Assembly (NCBI RefSeq): GCF_900491745.1
Contig: NZ_UETR01000003.1
Coordinates: 1 to 64,000, forward strand
DNA length: 64,000 nucleotides
Direction of reading: 5' to 3'
Origin: Amarolinea aalborgensis
GTDB taxonomy: Bacteria > Chloroflexota > Anaerolineae > SSC4 > Amarolineaceae
Under the pieces are notes generated by a model. The model saw only the letters and a program-made list of their open reading frames with translations, was not told the DNA's origin and ran no database searches. The position numbers and the translations under genes were made by a program. Shown one piece after another: positions 46,206 through 54,456 of the stretch; positions within the stretch are counted from its first letter, which is position 1; each line of letters opens with the position of its first letter.

Positions 46206-46516
46206 TGCTGGTCTAGGAACTCGATCATGCCAGCGACGTTGCCAAAGGTTTCGACCCGTCCTTCTGCAATGGCCCGGTCTGCGGCTTGTTCCTTTTCCTG
46301 CCACGATGGCGCCCAGAAATAGGCTTGTTCGGCCGCCACGCGCAGGGCATTCAGGATTACTTCTTGGGCGGAAGCGCCTGACGATGGGCTGCTTGCCAAC
46401 TTCGCCAGGGCCTCGCGGACAATGTCCGTTTGATCGAGAGGTACAGCTACGACCAACTGCGGCCGTCGAGCATCAGCAGTATCCAACCGCACATCAGACT
46501 GATAATGATGGGACAT
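46202..46516 (-). CDS. Antitoxin of the RelE-like pair
   Basis: 104 residues, N-terminal part low in recognisable motifs and a helical C-terminal part (AEQAYFWAPSWQEKEQAADR, IEFLDQQ). It is identified as an antitoxin by its ATGA overlap with the toxin gene. The ATG at 46516 is the likely start; an upstream one at 46564 lacks support. Confidence 0.65.
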   Translation of the reverse strand: MSHHYQSDVRLDTADARRPQLVVAVPLDQTDIVREALAKLASSPSSGASAQEVILNALRVAAEQAYFWAPSWQEKEQAADRAIAEGRVETFGNVAGMIEFLDQQ

Positions 46517-46660
46517 ACAACTCCACTCCTTTTGCGAAGTACAGGCTCGCGCAACTTTCGCCATTATAGCATAGCTGTTCCAGGCTCAAAAGTAGCACTA
46601 GCCCTGCTGCCGACGTTCCCTGGGCGCGTGAAATGGCTGGAATCGTATGTTCAACCGCTT

Positions 46661-46705
46661 CGTAACGCTTTTCGTAACGTTTCTTGGACGGTCGGCGAGT
46701 ATGCC
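46661..46705 (+). promoter_or_regulatory. CGTAACG-type promoter unit 4, weakened -10
   Basis: Boxes start at 46661 and 46673, but the -10 position reads TATGCC. It is the only copy with a clearly degraded -10. Positions 46620-46695 match the P450 promoter region with one difference. The rest of 46517-46842 holds no gene. Confidence 0.55.
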
Positions 46706-46842
46706 AGTGGTAGTTGATCGGTGCAAGACGTCGGACGCCCGTGCATGGATCGTACAGGTCGTGGGGATGGTTGTGGTGTGACATGAGTTCAGGCGCCTGG
46801 CGTCAATCCAATATCATTTTCGTAGCAAGAAGGAGAGTAGTA

Positions 46843-47703
46843 ATGTCTTACAAGACTCAGATAGCAGCTGGATGGAAAATCGTCGTGTTGATGCTGGCAA
46901 CCGCGCTGGTTGTGGCGGCGTGCAGCGCACCGGCCGCCGCGCCGACCCCCACACCCGTGGCGATGCCAGAGGTGACGGTGGAGGTTTCGGACAGCGCCTT
47001 GACCGCGCCGGCGCAGGTGCCGGCCGGTCTGGTCGCGGTGACGGTCAAGAACAGCGGGCAGGCGGCGCATGGTCCGTTCTTAGCCCGCCTCAACGATGGC
47101 GCGACGGTGGAGCAGTTCATGGGGGCCGTGCAGGCGGCGGAAGGCCCGATGGCGGCGCTCGCCATGGTGACGCTGCTGGGCGGTGGACAGGCTGCACCGG
47201 GGGCCAGCCAGCGCGTGGTCTATGACCTCAAGCCGGGCAACCATATCATCCTGGACTTCGGCCAGGGCCCGCCACAGGTCGCCAGCTTTACGGCCACGGC
47301 CAACAGCGGTCCCGCCCCAGCCGCGCCAGTCGCCGCGGTCAACGTTGACCTGATAGACTTCCAGTTCACGCTGCCCGACCAAATCAAGACCGGCGCGCAG
47401 ACCTGGAAGATCGAGAACAAGGGCAGCCAGTGGCATGAGATGATGATCGTCAAGCTCAACGAAGGGGTCACCGTTGCGGACTTGATCGCCATGATGGGAC
47501 AGGAGGGGCCGCCCCAGGGACCGCCGCCCTACGAGCAGGTCGCCTTCTGGGCGCCCATGGGCGCCGGCGAGAAGGCGTGGACCACCCTGGACCTGCCGGT
47601 GGGCACGTACACAGTGCTGTGCGCCCTGCCCGACTTCGCCTCCACCCCGCCCATGTCCCACGCGCAACACGGCATGGTGCGCACGTTGACGGTGATAGAG
47701 TAG
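46843..47703 (+). CDS. Lipoprotein with two cupredoxin-like domains
   Basis: 286 residues. The lipobox is VVAAC, followed by an Ala/Pro linker. Two related beta-rich domains follow (about 40-155 and 165-286); the second has WHEMMIVKL, VLCALPDF and SHAQHGM, a possible His-Cys-His-Met copper set, while the first lacks the Cys. It is predicted to sit on the outside of the membrane, perhaps in electron transfer or metal binding. AAGGAG precedes the ATG at 46843. The nearest promoter unit is 140 bp upstream and degraded. Confidence 0.7.
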   Translation: MSYKTQIAAGWKIVVLMLATALVVAACSAPAAAPTPTPVAMPEVTVEVSDSALTAPAQVPAGLVAVTVKNSGQAAHGPFLARLNDGATVEQFMGAVQAAEGPMAALAMVTLLGGGQAAPGASQRVVYDLKPGNHIILDFGQGPPQVASFTATANSGPAPAAPVAAVNVDLIDFQFTLPDQIKTGAQTWKIENKGSQWHEMMIVKLNEGVTVADLIAMMGQEGPPQGPPPYEQVAFWAPMGAGEKAWTTLDLPVGTYTVLCALPDFASTPPMSHAQHGMVRTLTVIE

Positions 47704-47836
47704 CATGGCGCAGGGCTGACCGCGTTGGTTTCGCCAGGCGCCGGTCCCGATGTTGCGGGATGGCGGCATGGCGAGCACACACGGTCAGTCCTGCACGTTG
47801 ACTGTCTTCCATCCGACAAGCATGGTGAGGGCGGAC

Positions 47837-47875
47837 ATGAATACCGTGAACAAATGGAAGCTGAGCAGTCAGTGA
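47837..47875 (+). pseudogene. Orphan 5' end of the PepSY-like gene
   Basis: The twelve codons MNTVNKWKLSSQ and a stop match the start of the small membrane protein gene at 35421 for the first seven codons, then end. A second detached gene start in the array. The surrounding 47704-47998 holds no other gene. Confidence 0.6.
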
Positions 47876-47998
47876 TCGGGTTCCGCAAGACGGCGCCACG
47901 GACACCGGAAGGGTCGTAATGAGAGATGAACGTCGTTGGGTGCGCTTCAGGTTCAACAAGCCCGGTCAAGGGCAGGCGGAGCCACAGGACAACAGACC

Positions 47999-49267
47999 AT
48001 GAACAGCCAGCCATCGAGGTATGATCGTCTGCTCACCATCTGCTTTGCCGTGCTCCTGGCAGTTCAACTTCTGTATCTGCTGATCGGCTTTGCCAGCATC
48101 CCGTCCTACTATCACCGCGTCACGATGCAGACCATCGAGCCCGTGGTCTATTACGGACAAGTGCAGATGAGCAACGAGCTGGCGGCCCAGATGGCCGAGG
48201 CGCGGGGGCTGTCGCTGACGCAATACGCAGCTTATCGCATCGTTTTCAACGCGCTGGCGGCCCTGATTCCGCTGATGGTCGCGGCTCTGATCGTCCGGCG
48301 GGCCCGCTGGCAGTGGTTCGCCTGGTTCACCGCTTTCATCATCGTCTATCTGGGCGAGTCTGCTCTTGCCGAGCAGACCCTGGTCAGCCACCTGATTTCG
48401 GTGGAGGTGTTTGGCCTCAACGCCCTTTTCTGGTTCCTGGTGTTGCCCTATCTGTTCCTGTTTCCCAACGGCAAAGCCATACCGCGCCGCGCGGCGTGGC
48501 TGGTGGGAGCGCTGGTGGTGTACCATTTTTTCATCCAGGCAGGCACGGTGATCGCTTATGTTGCGCCAGATCTGGCCACGCGCTTCAACCTGCCTAATTG
48601 GGGACAACCCACTTATATCACGCCCGTTCTGTTGAACTTCGTCATCATTCTGGCTTGCCAGGTCTATCGCTACCGCCGCGTCTCGAGTGCCATCGAACGC
48701 CAACAAACCAAATGGTTTCTTGTCGGCTTCGGGTTGATCGTCGCGCTCACTTCGGTGACGGTTTTCTTGGATGCCACGGGGCGAGGCGGCATTCTGAATG
48801 ACATCGGCGACGTTCTGCTTTGGGTGCCGCTCTACTTCGGCCTCCTCATCGCGATCCTGCGCTACCGCCTGTGGGACATTGATGTCATCATCCGCAAGAC
48901 GCTGGTCTACACTGTGGTGACGGCCCTGCTGGCGTTGATCTATTTCGGGGGCGTGATCCTGTTGCAGCGGCTGGTCGGCTCGCTGACCGGCGTGGCGCAA
49001 TCCCCGCTGGCCGTCGTGGTCTCGACGCTGGCCATCGCCGCGCTCTTCACGCCGCTGCGTCGGCGCATCCAGGATGTCATTGACCGGCGCTTCTATCGCA
49101 GGAAGTACGATGCGCAGCGGGTGCTGGCGCAGTTCGCCCTCACCGCACGTGACGAGACCGACCTGGATGCGCTCACGGGCGAGCTGGCGCGCATCGTGCA
49201 GGAGACGCTGCAGCCGGAGGGGGTGAGCGTGTGGCTCAAGCCTATTGACCGGCAACAAGGGCAATGA
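47999..49267 (+). CDS. Membrane sensor H
   Basis: 422 residues. The variable half has EARGLSLTQYAAY, LFPNGKAIPRRAAW and YRYRRVSSAIERQQTKWFL. The constant half from AILRYRLWDIDVIIRKTLVY to the end is encoded by 371 bases (48848-49218) identical to those of sensor I. There are no loop cysteines. The ATG at 47999 is the likely start. A two-gene module follows on the same strand, the only one not facing the sensor. Confidence 0.75.
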   Translation: MNSQPSRYDRLLTICFAVLLAVQLLYLLIGFASIPSYYHRVTMQTIEPVVYYGQVQMSNELAAQMAEARGLSLTQYAAYRIVFNALAALIPLMVAALIVRRARWQWFAWFTAFIIVYLGESALAEQTLVSHLISVEVFGLNALFWFLVLPYLFLFPNGKAIPRRAAWLVGALVVYHFFIQAGTVIAYVAPDLATRFNLPNWGQPTYITPVLLNFVIILACQVYRYRRVSSAIERQQTKWFLVGFGLIVALTSVTVFLDATGRGGILNDIGDVLLWVPLYFGLLIAILRYRLWDIDVIIRKTLVYTVVTALLALIYFGGVILLQRLVGSLTGVAQSPLAVVVSTLAIAALFTPLRRRIQDVIDRRFYRRKYDAQRVLAQFALTARDETDLDALTGELARIVQETLQPEGVSVWLKPIDRQQGQ

Positions 49268-49368
49268 AGCACATTCGCACAGCAACGTTGCGAACTTCAC
49301 TTTGCTCACCCATGATCACGCGTCTATAATGATATCTGAGGTTGATCGGATTTGGAAGGGAGGACACC

Positions 49369-49740
49369 ATGACGATGCAGCTTGCCGTGAACGAGTTAAC
49401 CGTTGCTCAGTTGGAACAGGCCGCGCGCGAAAGGAACACGACACCGCAACGGCTGGCCGAGCAGGCAATTCGTGAGTTTCTGCGCAGCGAGGCGCGCCGA
49501 AGTATGCAACGCGAGATGAATGCGTTCTTCCATCTGCACGCGCGACTGCTAGACGATTATTCTGGCCAATATGTGGCGATCCACCAGGGCAAGTTGGTTG
49601 ATCACGACTCCGATCAGCTTGCGCTTTATCAACGGGTCGAGCGGCGCTATCGCAACACCCCTGTGTTGATCAAACAGGTGCTGGCCAATCCCGAAGAAGA
49701 GTATACGTTTCGTTCGCCTACGTTGGAAGGCGCGCCATGA
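49369..49740 (+). CDS. Small protein paired with an aspartic protease (DUF5678-like C-terminus)
   Basis: 123 residues. The N-terminal part looks like a ribbon-helix-helix or helical DNA-binding segment (LTVAQLEQAARERNTTPQRLAEQ). The C-terminal part (QYVAIHQGKLVDHDSDQLAL...) resembles DUF5678. It overlaps the next gene by ATGA, so the two products are tightly coupled. GGGAGG precedes the ATG. Confidence 0.6.
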   Translation: MTMQLAVNELTVAQLEQAARERNTTPQRLAEQAIREFLRSEARRSMQREMNAFFHLHARLLDDYSGQYVAIHQGKLVDHDSDQLALYQRVERRYRNTPVLIKQVLANPEEEYTFRSPTLEGAP

Positions 49741-50126
49741 GAGTGCTGACCTATCCGTACAGCAACGCGTACACACCGTCCATGCCTGTGGTTGATCTCG
49801 GTGTGAGCCGGCCTGGCGAGCGGCAACCAGCCCAGGTGATCCCAGCCGTCGTCGACTCCGGCGCGGATGGAACATTGATTCCCATAGACGTGTTGGAGGC
49901 CGTGAGCGCAGGATACGTGGGGGAGGCTTTCATCCGGGGGATCTCCGGAAGAAGGCGGGGAGTGAGCATGTACCTGGCGACATTGCACATTGGTTCTCAC
50001 GTGCTCAACGCGGTGCGGGTTGTGGCAGTTCATGAAGGCAGCGAGGCTATTCTCGGGCGGAATGTCCTGCAGTTCCTGGTGGTGACGCTTAACGGCCCAG
50101 CGGCGGCGACCGAGATTGTCGCCTAG
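49737..50126 (+). CDS. Retropepsin-like (clan AA) aspartic protease
   Basis: 129 residues. The active-site motif VVDSGADGTLIP, followed by a hydrophobic ILGRNVLQ segment, is typical of single-domain retroviral-type aspartic proteases that act as dimers. It could cleave or sense its upstream partner. Such pairs occur in cyanobacteria and Chloroflexota, but their function is not known to me. Confidence 0.75.
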   Translation: MRVLTYPYSNAYTPSMPVVDLGVSRPGERQPAQVIPAVVDSGADGTLIPIDVLEAVSAGYVGEAFIRGISGRRRGVSMYLATLHIGSHVLNAVRVVAVHEGSEAILGRNVLQFLVVTLNGPAAATEIVA

Positions 50127-50159
50127 CGAACCGCACGCGGTATCTGCACAAGTCACAAC

Positions 50160-50193
50160 GCCGGTCACGATGAGAGCGATGGCCGGCTTTTTT
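50160..50193 (+). terminator. Rho-independent terminator
   Basis: An 8-bp stem (GCCGGTCA / TGGCCGGC, one G-T pair) is followed by TTTTTTG. It ends the protease module just before promoter unit 5. Confidence 0.75.
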
Positions 50194-50207
50194 GCGTACA
50201 ATGCTAT

Positions 50208-50252
50208 CGTAACGCTTTTCGTAACGTTTCTTGGACGGTCAGGTGGTATCCT
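50208..50252 (+). promoter_or_regulatory. CGTAACG-type promoter unit 5
   Basis: Boxes start at 50208 and 50220; TATCCT at 50247-50252. AGGAG and an ATG at 50272 follow. Confidence 0.7.
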
Positions 50253-50271
50253 GTAGCCCAGGAGATAATGC

Positions 50272-51720
50272 ATGATTGCAACAACTTTGACGTCACGGTC
50301 GGCAGCGCGGCCCGGCGCGGGGGTGACGCCCCAACCGAAAGCGACCCCGCGGCCGGCCGGTGAGCTGCCGATGGTGCTAGACACACGTGCTGGGCTGGAT
50401 CTTTCAGAACATCGGCACATGACTGAACTGCCCTCGTCGCCTCAGACAAGTAACCTACTGCCGGGCAGCAAGCGCCACGGGCGCTTGCTGCCCGCTGCCC
50501 GTGCCTTGCTGGCCTTCGCCCTCGTGAGCCTTCTCGCGCTGTGGCTCGTCAGCCTGCCAGAGTATTTCACGCGCATCACGACGCTGACGGTGGAAAGCTA
50601 CTCGCAGGCGGGTGAAGTCATCACGAGCAACGAGCTGGTGCAGGTGCAAGCTGAGGCGCGCGGGCTATCGTTGGCTGCCTATGCCCTTTATGAAATTGCC
50701 CTGAGCGTGCTCCTGATGGCTCCGTTCTGGCTAGTAGCCGGCCTCATTCTCTGGAGGGCGCAGGGCGAGTGGTTCGGCTGGTACACAGCGTTGGTCCTGG
50801 CCGGGTTGGGCGCTGTCAATGTAGAGAAAGTCTTTTACGTCGCACAGCCGCCCGGCCTGGTTTTTATGCTGATTGATCTGTTGGGTTGGGTTGTGTGGTC
50901 CGCCATGTTCATCTGGTTTTTCCTGTTCCCGGGCGGTGGAGCGATCCCCCGCTGGGCATGGCGGTTGGTAGTCGTCGCGCAAGCGATCTTCCTTGCGCTG
51001 TCAGTGCGAGGGTTTCTGGTTGCGTGGGGCGTGTTGGCGCCCGATCCCGCCAACCTGCAATTCGTCCTGGGGATGCCAATCGTGCTTGCCACCCTTGTGC
51101 TCGTCCTCTACGCTCAGGTTTATCGCTATCGACGCGTGTATTCGGCCGTGGAGAAGCAGCAGGTGAAGTGGTTCGTTTTCGGAATGGCGATCCTCTTGAT
51201 CGAGGTTGTTATCTTCGCGGTTGCGCCGCCTGACGATGTTAGTTTATTTGTTCAGGATCTTTTCGGAATGGTGCTCTTAGTGATCCCAATATCGATCGGC
51301 ATCGCGATCCTGCGCTACCGCCTGTGGGACATTGATGTCATCATCCGCAAGACGCTGGTCTACACTGTGGTGACGGCCCTGCTGGCGTTGATCTATTTCG
51401 GGGGCGTGATCCTGTTGCAGCGGCTGGTCGGCTCGCTGACCGGCGTGGCGCAATCCCCGCTGGCCGTCGTGGTCTCGACGCTGGCCATCGCCGCGCTCTT
51501 CACGCCGCTGCGTCGGCGCATCCAGGATGTCATTGACCGGCGCTTCTATCGCAGGAAGTACGATGCGCAGCGGGTGCTGGCGCAGTTCGCCCTCACCGCA
51601 CGTGACGAGACCGACCTGGATGCGCTCACGGGCGAGCTGGCGCGCATCGTGCAGGAGACGCTGCAGCCGGAAGGGGTGAGCGTATGGTTGCGAAAAACAG
51701 AAAGCCCGAAGGGCGGTTGA
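50272..51720 (+). CDS. Membrane sensor I, with fused P450-derived N-terminus
   Basis: 482 residues if translated from 50272. Residues 1-40 (MIATTLTSRSAARPGAGV, TPQPKATPRPAGELPMVLDT) derive from a P450 C-terminus, in frame with the sensor. The usual sensor start would be the ATG at 50419 (433 residues), and either is possible. The variable half has QAEARGLSLAAYALYEIALS, LFPGGGAIPRWAW and YRYRRVYSAVEKQQVKWFV. The constant half is encoded by 371 bases identical to those of sensor H. It ends VSVWLRK. Confidence 0.75.
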   Translation: MIATTLTSRSAARPGAGVTPQPKATPRPAGELPMVLDTRAGLDLSEHRHMTELPSSPQTSNLLPGSKRHGRLLPAARALLAFALVSLLALWLVSLPEYFTRITTLTVESYSQAGEVITSNELVQVQAEARGLSLAAYALYEIALSVLLMAPFWLVAGLILWRAQGEWFGWYTALVLAGLGAVNVEKVFYVAQPPGLVFMLIDLLGWVVWSAMFIWFFLFPGGGAIPRWAWRLVVVAQAIFLALSVRGFLVAWGVLAPDPANLQFVLGMPIVLATLVLVLYAQVYRYRRVYSAVEKQQVKWFVFGMAILLIEVVIFAVAPPDDVSLFVQDLFGMVLLVIPISIGIAILRYRLWDIDVIIRKTLVYTVVTALLALIYFGGVILLQRLVGSLTGVAQSPLAVVVSTLAIAALFTPLRRRIQDVIDRRFYRRKYDAQRVLAQFALTARDETDLDALTGELARIVQETLQPEGVSVWLRKTESPKGG

Positions 51721-51765
51721 AGCCATTCGGGCTGGAATGTGGCAAACGATGATCAGACCGCACAA

Positions 51766-52050
51766 TCAGGCCAACTGTGGAACGGAGCGGATGTCTGCTT
51801 CCCACTGAATCTGCTGCACGAGGCGTACGCGTTTCTTCATTTCGACGTAGACGCGCCGGCTACCGTCGGGCAGCGGCGTAGCCTCTGCCAAAGCCAGATT
51901 GGCTTGGTTGAATACCGGATCGTTTGCATCCAGGAAGACTAGCATGGCCTTCTCTGGAATGCTGTCGAGGATCTGGGGATGATCAAAAATGTAGTGGTTG
52001 AACTGTTCACTCAACTCAAAGAGCTTGTCAGCCATTGTTTGAGCGTTCAT
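51766..52050 (-). CDS. DUF5647 protein
   Basis: 94 residues. The pattern FNHYIFDHPQILDSIPEKAM (start shortened), VFLDANDPVFNQANLALA and VYVEMKKRVRLVQQIQWEA fits DUF5647. It overlaps the DUF7718-like gene by ATGA. The pair is a small module, tail-to-tail with sensor I at 45 bp. The role is unproven. Confidence 0.7.
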   Translation of the reverse strand: MNAQTMADKLFELSEQFNHYIFDHPQILDSIPEKAMLVFLDANDPVFNQANLALAEATPLPDGSRRVYVEMKKRVRLVQQIQWEADIRSVPQLA

Positions 52051-52364
52051 TCTGCCCTCCATTGCCAGTACCTTTGCATGTAGAAGCGATAGTTCGTTCG
52101 GAGATCCCGCAGAGCGAAGTTGAAGCCATCTTCGTTGTCGGCAAACGCCATCGGTGGCGTCTTGATTTGAGAGCCATCAGGTTTGAGATCATCTCGATGC
52201 ACAAATTGATGCGCATTGTCATAGCGCACGATCGGAGTCCAGTCTTGATCAATCAGCATTTCCAATTGCACGACAAAACGCAAAATGCGGCCCCGATCCT
52301 TCAGATACCGCACACGCAGGGTTGCACTGTCGGGCAAGGGGATGAAAAACTCGCGCTCGTCCAT
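52047..52364 (-). CDS. DUF7718-like protein
   Basis: 105 residues, with the pattern VVQLEMLIDQDWTPIVRYDN, AHQFVHRDDLKPDG, KTPPMAF. I place it in the DUF7718 type with moderate confidence. It is the first gene of the pair with DUF5647. Confidence 0.6.
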   Translation of the reverse strand: MDEREFFIPLPDSATLRVRYLKDRGRILRFVVQLEMLIDQDWTPIVRYDNAHQFVHRDDLKPDGSQIKTPPMAFADNEDGFNFALRDLRTNYRFYMQRYWQWRAE

Positions 52365-52448
52365 GGCGCCAAGATTATACTACGACGACAGGCAACCGCC
52401 AAGAAGAGCATTCTCGCCCCTGGGACACCCGCGCTGCGGTCGGCGCAT

Positions 52449-52466
52449 GTGAGCGTGTGGTTGAAT
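52449..52466 (+). pseudogene. Detached sensor tail J
   Basis: A minimal remnant encoding VSVWLN, in DNA the same as the ends of tail E and other copies (GTGAGCGTGTGGTTGAA). It lies directly before sensor K. The match is short, so it is only moderately certain. Confidence 0.5.
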
Positions 52467-52495
52467 CACGCGGGCGATGGGAAAGGGCGAAGAGC

Positions 52496-53761
52496 ATGAC
52501 GAATCTCCGTCGGCTCGCGCGTGGGCTATGGGTCGCTATTTTTGTGTTGCAGATTGCCGTGTTTGCAGCGGGCGTTTCCGTTTCGTTTCCGGGCCTGCAT
52601 CAAGTCTGCACCGACACCGCGCAAGCATGCCAGTCGCGCCTGCAACTGACACCGTCCGGCGTGGACGGACTGCACGCGATGGGGTGGTCAATCACCGGTT
52701 ATGCCTGGTATACCACGCTCACCCGCAGCGCCCTGAAGCTGATTGGCGTCATCGTGGGCCTGTTGATCTTTCTGCGTAGACCGAACGATCGCATGGCGTG
52801 GGTGGCGTCTATCTATCTAATCATCGGCCTGGACAATTCAGTGATGGATGCATTGGCGGCGGTGATGCCTGCCTGGTGGCTTTCGACGCGGATCATCGAA
52901 CTTCTCGGCATCGTCGCCTTCGCGCTCTTTTTCTACTTGTTCCCGGACGGCGGCTTCGTTCCCCGCTGGACGCGTTGGCTGGCGCTCGTTTGGACGCTCG
53001 TGTTCGCTGGCGTCTACTTTTTCCCTGCCACCGTGCTTGATATCAATCGGTATGTGATCGTCCTTGTGCCTTTCGCTGCCGTATTCTTTGGCAGTTTTGT
53101 CGCCGCGCAAGTATATCGCTATCGGCGCGTATCAACTGCGGTTGAACGGGTGCAGACCAAGTGGGTGGTGCTGGCGATTGGGGCAGGCATCGCAGGGTTC
53201 GCGATGGCGCTATCCATCGTTCTCACTCGCCACGATAACGCCTTGACCATGACCCCCTATTTCTTCTTGACGGATTGGGGGTTCAACGCCCTCGGGTATC
53301 TGTTGCCAATTGCGGTGGGCGTGGCGATCTTGCGCTATCGTCTGTTCGACATTGATGTCATCATCCGCAAGACGCTGGTGTACAGCGCGCTGACCGCGCT
53401 GCTGGCGCTGGTCTACTTTGGTAGCATTATATTTTTGCAGCGACTCTTCGGCTCGCTGACGGGTGTCGAGCAATCCCCGCTGGCCGTCGTGGTCTCGACG
53501 CTGGCGATCGCCGCGCTCTTCACGCCGCTGCGCCGCCGCATCCAGGGCATCATTGACCGGCGCTTCTTCCGCAAGAAGTACGATGCGCAGCGGGTGCTGG
53601 CCCAGTTCGCCATCACCGCGCGCGACGAGACCGACCTGGATGCGCTCACGGGCGAGCTGGCTCGCATCGTGCAGGAGACGCTGCAGCCGGAAGGGGTGAG
53701 TGTGTGGCTCAGGGCGCCTGCTGTGGCGAGAGGAGAGAGCGCCAATGGGCAAGATCAATAG
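52496..53761 (+). CDS. Membrane sensor K, with loop cysteines
   Basis: 421 residues. The first loop has HQVCTDTAQACQSR and MGWSITGYAWY. Then come LFPDGGFVPRWTRW, YRYRRVSTAVERVQTKWVV and the constant half RYRLFDIDVIIRKTLVY to VSVWLRAP. It is the last sensor of the array. Its 3' end overlaps the MazF-like toxin gene on the other strand by 53 bp. Confidence 0.75.
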   Translation: MTNLRRLARGLWVAIFVLQIAVFAAGVSVSFPGLHQVCTDTAQACQSRLQLTPSGVDGLHAMGWSITGYAWYTTLTRSALKLIGVIVGLLIFLRRPNDRMAWVASIYLIIGLDNSVMDALAAVMPAWWLSTRIIELLGIVAFALFFYLFPDGGFVPRWTRWLALVWTLVFAGVYFFPATVLDINRYVIVLVPFAAVFFGSFVAAQVYRYRRVSTAVERVQTKWVVLAIGAGIAGFAMALSIVLTRHDNALTMTPYFFLTDWGFNALGYLLPIAVGVAILRYRLFDIDVIIRKTLVYSALTALLALVYFGSIIFLQRLFGSLTGVEQSPLAVVVSTLAIAALFTPLRRRIQGIIDRRFFRKKYDAQRVLAQFAITARDETDLDALTGELARIVQETLQPEGVSVWLRAPAVARGESANGQDQ

Positions 53762-54221
53762 TTTGATCGTCGCGGCTGGCCAGGCGCAAGCCCGCGTGGA
53801 TTGATTTTTCGCCTAACGCTTGCACCAGCGCTCCGGGCAAGGATGACAGCGTAACGTGGTCTAGCAGGAAGCGAACAGCACCCTCATCGCTCAAGAGGAA
53901 AGACACCAGTCTATCCTCGACCTTTTCCCAATCCTGATAGCTCACCCGTCCCACTGAACGCCGAATCAGTGTTTGCTCGATGGTCAGCAACCGTCCGCGC
54001 ACCAGCGATGGATAGCGAAGTCCTGCCGCCGCCCAATCCGCCAAGACATGATCGTACGGTCCCATGTTGCCTATCTGCGAGGTGATTCCGGCAGCAACCA
54101 CGTCTGGTCGGGCCAGATTGTAGGAATCGCTACTCACGATCAACGCAGGTCGCACCTTGCCGCCCGTCAGATCGCTGTACTCATAGGGCACGGCAATGAT
54201 GTCACCACGACGATGTGGCAT
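53709..54221 (-). CDS. MazF/PemK-like toxin
   Basis: 170 residues. The N-terminal half has the MazF pattern RRGDIIAVPYEYSDLTGGKV RPALIVS (broken here at 20 residues), and later HVLADWAAAGLRYPS and RLLTIEQTLI. Family members are RNA-cleaving toxins. The C-terminal extension after residue 115 is longer than in minimal MazF. It overlaps its antitoxin gene by 20 bp. Confidence 0.8.
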   Translation of the reverse strand: MPHRRGDIIAVPYEYSDLTGGKVRPALIVSSDSYNLARPDVVAAGITSQIGNMGPYDHVLADWAAAGLRYPSLVRGRLLTIEQTLIRRSVGRVSYQDWEKVEDRLVSFLLSDEGAVRFLLDHVTLSSLPGALVQALGEKSIHAGLRLASRDDQTIDLAHWRSLLSPQQAP

Positions 54222-54456
54222 CGTGGACCTCGTCTGCTATCCAGTCATCAGGCATGGCCTCCCAGTCCCCTTGCATGGAGGCTACCGACAGCCAGTAATC
54301 TTGGCGCAGCGCACCATCATCTCGTTCGAACAACAGCGCCAGCGCCTGTTCCACAACCGCAGCGTCGGTGACGCCGTGTGCCTGCGCCAATTGGCGTAAC
54401 TGGCGCGCCGTACTTCGTGTTAAAGCTAGTGATAACTCTACCTGAGCCATTGTCAT
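54202..54456 (-). CDS. Antitoxin of the MazF-like pair
   Basis: 84 residues. A ribbon-helix-helix-like N-terminal part (VELSLALTRSTARQLRQLAQ) and an acidic C-terminal tail (MPDDWIADEVHDATSSW) fit an antitoxin. GGAGAGG lies before the ATG. Confidence 0.7.
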   Translation of the reverse strand: MTMAQVELSLALTRSTARQLRQLAQAHGVTDAAVVEQALALLFERDDGALRQDYWLSVASMQGDWEAMPDDWIADEVHDATSSW

